A DNA stretch of 64,000 nt from Dehalococcoidia bacterium (GTDB taxonomy: Bacteria > Chloroflexota > Dehalococcoidia > Dehalococcoidales > W498). Under the pieces are notes generated by a model that did no database searches, was not told the origin of the DNA, and was given only the letters and a program-made list of their open reading frames with translations. Below, piece by piece: positions 60,109 through 64,000 of this stretch. Numbering within the stretch: the stretch's first letter is position 1; each line of letters starts with the position of its first letter. The stretch covers positions 62,001 through 126,000 of the forward strand of contig DUEE01000014.1 of the NCBI GenBank assembly GCA_011170285.1, written 5' to 3'. The translations under genes and the position numbers were made by a program.

Positions 60109-61479
60109 TTATGCCGTTGGTACCTGGGGCAATTCGAGTTGTGCCTTCCTTACTTCTTCCTCAGGATAGGCGTAGTCCTCAAGCTGCCCCGATAGGTAAC
60201 GGTCGTAGGCAGCCAGGTCAAAATGTCCGTGCCCGCTGTGACATATCAGGATGGTTTTTGATTCGCCGGACTCTTTACACTTGAGGGCTTCATCAATACC
60301 TACCTTGACATTATGGCAGGGCTCAGGACCGCTGATAATGCCTTCAGTGCGGGCAAACTTTACCCCTCCCTCAAAGGCGGCAGTTTGCGGTACAGCTACG
60401 GCTTCAACCAGGCCCATTTTATGCAGGTGGCATATAGTGGGTGCCATCCCGTGATAGCGTAGTCCACCGGCATGAATCGGTGGCGGGATAAAGCCGTGCC
60501 CCAGAGTATACATTTTAATCAGGGGAGTCATCCCGACCATGTCACCAAAATCATAGGCATAAAGCCCCTTGGTCACACTAGGACAGCTTTCCGGCTCACA
60601 ACAGATAACACGCATGTCTGGCTTGGCTCCGCTAATCTTATCACGAATCCAGGGAAAGAATTGCCCGGCAAAGTTTGAGCCACCACCAATGTTGCCGACG
60701 ATAATATCGGGATAGGCGTCTGCCATCTCCATTTGCTTCCGGCACTCCTCGCCAATGATAGTCTGATGAAGCAGGACATGGTTAAGCACGCTGCCAATCG
60801 AATATTTATATTCTGGATGGTCTACCATATACTCTATTGCCTCGCTAATAGCCAGCCCTAAACTACCAGGACAATCAGGCCATTTTTCCAGCATAGCTCG
60901 CCCTGACTTGGTCTCGGTGCTGGGGCTGGGGACACAGTTCCCCCCCCAGGTTTCCATGGCGATGCGGCGATATGGCTTCTGGTCATAGCTAATCCTGACC
61001 ATAAACACCTTGATATCTAGACCGAAGAATGCCCCAGCCAGACTTAGAGCACTGCCCCACTGCCCGGCACCGGTCTCAGTACTTAAGCCCTTGAGCCCTT
61101 GTTTCTTGGCATAGTATGCCTGAGCCGTTGCGGTATTGGGCTTGTGGCTCCCCGCCTGGTTTGTACCTTCATATTTATAGAAAATCTTGGCTGGCGTATC
61201 CAGGGCTTTCTCCAGCCGATACGCCCTATGTAAAACCGTTGGTCTCCAGGTACGGTAAACCGCCTGCAGTTCCTCAGGGATATCAATCCAGCGGTCTGTC
61301 CTGTTAAGTTCTTGCTCAGCACATGCTCTGGAAAATAGACCTTCTGCGTCATCTACGGTTGCCGGCTTTCCCGTTCCTGGATGCAGTACTTGTGGCATAT
61401 CCCCGGGCATATCCGCCATAATGTTGTACCAATGAGTCGGCATGTCCTTTTGGTCAAGAAAATACATTCCTTTTTCCAT
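60109..61479 (-). CDS. trpB2: TrpB2-type tryptophan synthase beta-like PLP enzyme
   Basis: RPTVLHRAYRLEKALDTPAKIFYKYEGTNQAGSHKPNTATAQAYYAKKQGLKGLSTETGAGQWGSALS. Confidence 0.94.
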   Translation of the reverse strand: MEKGMYFLDQKDMPTHWYNIMADMPGDMPQVLHPGTGKPATVDDAEGLFSRACAEQELNRTDRWIDIPEELQAVYRTWRPTVLHRAYRLEKALDTPAKIFYKYEGTNQAGSHKPNTATAQAYYAKKQGLKGLSTETGAGQWGSALSLAGAFFGLDIKVFMVRISYDQKPYRRIAMETWGGNCVPSPSTETKSGRAMLEKWPDCPGSLGLAISEAIEYMVDHPEYKYSIGSVLNHVLLHQTIIGEECRKQMEMADAYPDIIVGNIGGGSNFAGQFFPWIRDKISGAKPDMRVICCEPESCPSVTKGLYAYDFGDMVGMTPLIKMYTLGHGFIPPPIHAGGLRYHGMAPTICHLHKMGLVEAVAVPQTAAFEGGVKFARTEGIISGPEPCHNVKVGIDEALKCKESGESKTILICHSGHGHFDLAAYDRYLSGQLEDYAYPEEEVRKAQLELPQVPTA

Positions 61480-61576
61480 TTTGTACTCCTTTTATTTTTA
61501 GTTCGTAAGTATAAGTCAACTTAGGTAAATATATCTAGTCCATATTCCCTCCCAATCTTTTTATTTCCACTTTGCT

Positions 61577-62347
61577 TTAACTCAAAGCCTCTCGTAAGCT
61601 TGAAACAAAGGCTTTAAGCGAGGAAAGGGTGGCATCCTCTTCCATTAACTGAATGAGGCGACTACCCACAATGACACCATCAGCTACTTTAGCTACCCGC
61701 CTGGCTTGCTCTGGTGTAGAGATGCCGAAGCCAACGCAGAGAGGTTGCTGTGCCTTTTGCCTGACTCTTTTGACGAAACCCTCTAACTCTGGAGGCAGAG
61801 CTTCTCTGGCTCCGGTAACGCCGGTGAGGGAAACCAGGTAAATAAACCCTTGAGACCTGTTGGCTACCATAGCTATTCTTTTCTCAGTGCTGGTGGGAGC
61901 TAACAGATATATGAGGTCGAGATAATGCTTCCGGGTTATGGCTTCTAGCTCTGTACTCTCTTCTAGCGGTAAATCAGGGATTATTAGCCCATCAATTCCA
62001 GCTGTAGCCGCAGCCTGACAAAAGGCTTCCACTCCGAAGTTAAATACTGGATTATAATAAGTCATAAATACCAGGGGCGTAGCCAGCTTCCGGTGTAACT
62101 GGTAAGCTACCTCTAGGCAGAGTTGAGGGGTGATACCTTGCTCAAGCGCGCGATAGCTTGCCTTTTGAATGGTGACGCCGTCAGCTAGAGGATCAGAAAA
62201 GGGGATGCCTAGCTCGATAATATCACATCCATTATTTGATAACACGGATGCTACCTCAAGGGTGGTGCTCATATTGGGGTAACCCACGGTAATATAGGCA
62301 ATTAACGCCTTGTAATCTGGCCTAAAGATAGATGCAATACGGCTCAT
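61577..62347 (-). CDS. trpA: Tryptophan synthase alpha subunit
   Basis: [75 protein letters not shown]. Confidence 0.97.
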   Translation of the reverse strand: MSRIASIFRPDYKALIAYITVGYPNMSTTLEVASVLSNNGCDIIELGIPFSDPLADGVTIQKASYRALEQGITPQLCLEVAYQLHRKLATPLVFMTYYNPVFNFGVEAFCQAAATAGIDGLIIPDLPLEESTELEAITRKHYLDLIYLLAPTSTEKRIAMVANRSQGFIYLVSLTGVTGAREALPPELEGFVKRVRQKAQQPLCVGFGISTPEQARRVAKVADGVIVGSRLIQLMEEDATLSSLKAFVSSLREALS

Positions 62348-63549
62348 GATTCCATTCCTATTGCTTGGCAGGCAATCTCTAAGTCCTTATCGCCTCGACC
62401 TGAAAGATTGATGACTATAAGCTGCTCCTGCGGTAAATCGGTAGCTAGTTTGGCAGTATAATAAATAGCATGAGCTGGTTCCAGTGCTGGAATTATACCC
62501 TCGGTGCTACACAACAGTCTGAAGCCTTCTAATGCTTGGGTATCAGTAACGGCGACATAGGTGGCGCGACCTATATCTGTATAATAGCTATGTTCAGGTC
62601 CTACCCCTGGATAGTCAAGCCCAGGGGCAATGCTATGGGTGGTCAATATCTGACCATTTCTATCCTGCAGCAGATATGACTTAGCTCCATGTAATACTCC
62701 GACCTTGCCGGCAATTAGCGATGCCGCGTGTTGGTTGCTCTCCAGACCTTGTCCGGCTGCCTCAACGCCAATGAATTTGACACTTTTCTCGTTGAAGAAG
62801 GGATGGAATAAACCTATGGCATTACTGCCACCTCCGACGCAGGCAATCAGGTAGTCAGGCAGGCGGTGATACATAGCCCTGACCTGCTCCTTTGTTTCCT
62901 GTCCAATTACCGATTGAAAGTTGCGCACAATCATGGGATAGGGGTGCGGCCCTACAACTGAACCAAGAAGGTAGTAGGTATTGTGGACATTACTTACCCA
63001 GTCACGAATAGTTTCATTGATGGCGTCCTTTAAAGTACGACTGCCTGAGGATACAGGACGCACTTCGGCACCTAATAGTTTCATTTTGAGGACATTGGAT
63101 GACTGGCGTTTAATATCATCTTCTCCCATATATACGATGCAGTTGAGATTCAGCATGGCACACACGGTGGCCACAGCTACCCCGTGTTGTCCGGCACCGG
63201 TTTCAGCAATAATTCGTGTTTTACCCATATACTTGGCCAGTAGCCCTTGTCCTAAGGCATTGTTAATCTTGTGAGCTCCGGTGTGAGTTAGGTCTTCACG
63301 CTTAAGTAAGATAGTAGCCCCACCTATTTTTGCTGAGAGCTGTTGAGCCGGGTACAGGGGCGTAGGGCGACCAATATACCTTCGACATAACTGGAGGAAT
63401 TGTTGCTGGAAATCTGAATCAGTGATGGTTTCAGCGTAAGCCTGCTTAAGCTCGTTAAGGGCTGGTATTAATGTCTCAGGCACAAACTTCCCCCCAAACT
63501 GCCCGAAGTAACCACCAAGGTTAGGTAGCTGTCTATCCTTTGTTGTCAT
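62344..63549 (-). CDS. trpB: Tryptophan synthase beta subunit (TrpB1)
   Basis: [79 protein letters not shown]. Confidence 0.98.
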   Translation of the reverse strand: MTTKDRQLPNLGGYFGQFGGKFVPETLIPALNELKQAYAETITDSDFQQQFLQLCRRYIGRPTPLYPAQQLSAKIGGATILLKREDLTHTGAHKINNALGQGLLAKYMGKTRIIAETGAGQHGVAVATVCAMLNLNCIVYMGEDDIKRQSSNVLKMKLLGAEVRPVSSGSRTLKDAINETIRDWVSNVHNTYYLLGSVVGPHPYPMIVRNFQSVIGQETKEQVRAMYHRLPDYLIACVGGGSNAIGLFHPFFNEKSVKFIGVEAAGQGLESNQHAASLIAGKVGVLHGAKSYLLQDRNGQILTTHSIAPGLDYPGVGPEHSYYTDIGRATYVAVTDTQALEGFRLLCSTEGIIPALEPAHAIYYTAKLATDLPQEQLIVINLSGRGDKDLEIACQAIGMES

Positions 63550-64000
63550 CAGCCCTCCTTACTGCTTCAATGAAAGCCCTGATTTTAGCTATATCCTTAG
63601 CTCCTCCTACTTCCACACCCGAGGAGACATCTACTCCCCATGGTGCCACTATCTCAATTGCCTGGGCTACATTCTCCTGCGTAAGACCGCCAGCTATAAT
63701 CACTGGGAACTGCTCCGCTGCCTGCTGAGCCAGGCTCCAGTCGAAGGTCATTCCTGTACCGCCATACTTGTCTCTGACCTGGGAATCAAGGAGGCAGACA
63801 CACCTTTGGCTGGATAGTATTCCTACCCCTCTAGCCAAATCCTCACTGATTTCCTCAGGGCGCTGCCCCGGCTTTATCCGAATTGCCTTAATTAGCGGCT
63901 TAGTAATCTGGTGGCAATATTCCCAGGATTCATCACCACTTAACTGAACCCAGTCCAGATTGCAGGAACTGGCAATCCTATTTACCTCATCGGCTGGCAT
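63533..64000 (-). CDS. trpF: Phosphoribosylanthranilate isomerase, C-terminal part (5' end beyond window)
   Basis: [15 protein letters not shown]...[11 protein letters not shown]...[22 protein letters not shown]...[50 protein letters not shown]. Confidence 0.93.
   Translation of the reverse strand: MPADEVNRIASSCNLDWVQLSGDESWEYCHQITKPLIKAIRIKPGQRPEEISEDLARGVGILSSQRCVCLLDSQVRDKYGGTGMTFDWSLAQQAAEQFPVIIAGGLTQENVAQAIEIVAPWGVDVSSGVEVGGAKDIAKIRAFIEAVRRADDNKG

Noticed and set aside
1-64000. CRISPR array, IS element, prophage, toxin-antitoxin or defence island
   Set aside because: No regularly spaced repeats, transposase, integrase, phage structural or recognised defence genes were seen on either strand.

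Overview
This 64 kb window reads as ordinary chromosomal backbone of an anaerobic bacterium. Gene content and order suggest Chloroflexota/Dehalococcoidia, but that is inference and was not tested. Main blocks: (1) relA/spoT 3' part, rpsT, lexA, class II aldolase, plsY, ilvE, J-protein, NDP-sugar pyrophosphorylase; (2) a tandem pair of small zinc-ribbon genes with duplicated, apparently structured leaders; (3) prfA-prmC, a class II glutaminase-like protein lacking its catalytic Cys, and an OpuC/Osm-type betaine ABC transporter; (4) a roughly 20 kb str-S10-spc-alpha-L13/S9 ribosomal supercluster with no tuf; (5) sirtuin, SDR, a membrane CCG-domain Fe-S oxidoreductase, plsY2-ymdB-rny-recX-recA-nadE; (6) an flxDCBA-like operon convergent with hdrCBA; (7) surE, rpmH-rnpA-yidD-(PQQ lipoprotein)-yidC-jag-ileS; (8) htrA and a trp operon carrying both trpB1 and trpB2. 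No CRISPR array, tRNA, rRNA, IS element or prophage was recognised. The most interesting signals are the zinc-ribbon/leader duplication (with a possible ATT start and a 40-codon in-frame ORF after its stop), the convergent Flx/Hdr bifurcation module with an apparent ATA-started subunit and an odd intra-operon insertion, an IleRS type 2 with a GIHH signature in place of HxGH, a GATase-like protein starting MAGIAG instead of MCGIAG, and the layered promoter/palindrome/hairpin region ahead of rpsL. All calls come from reading the sequence; no searches or folding programs were run.
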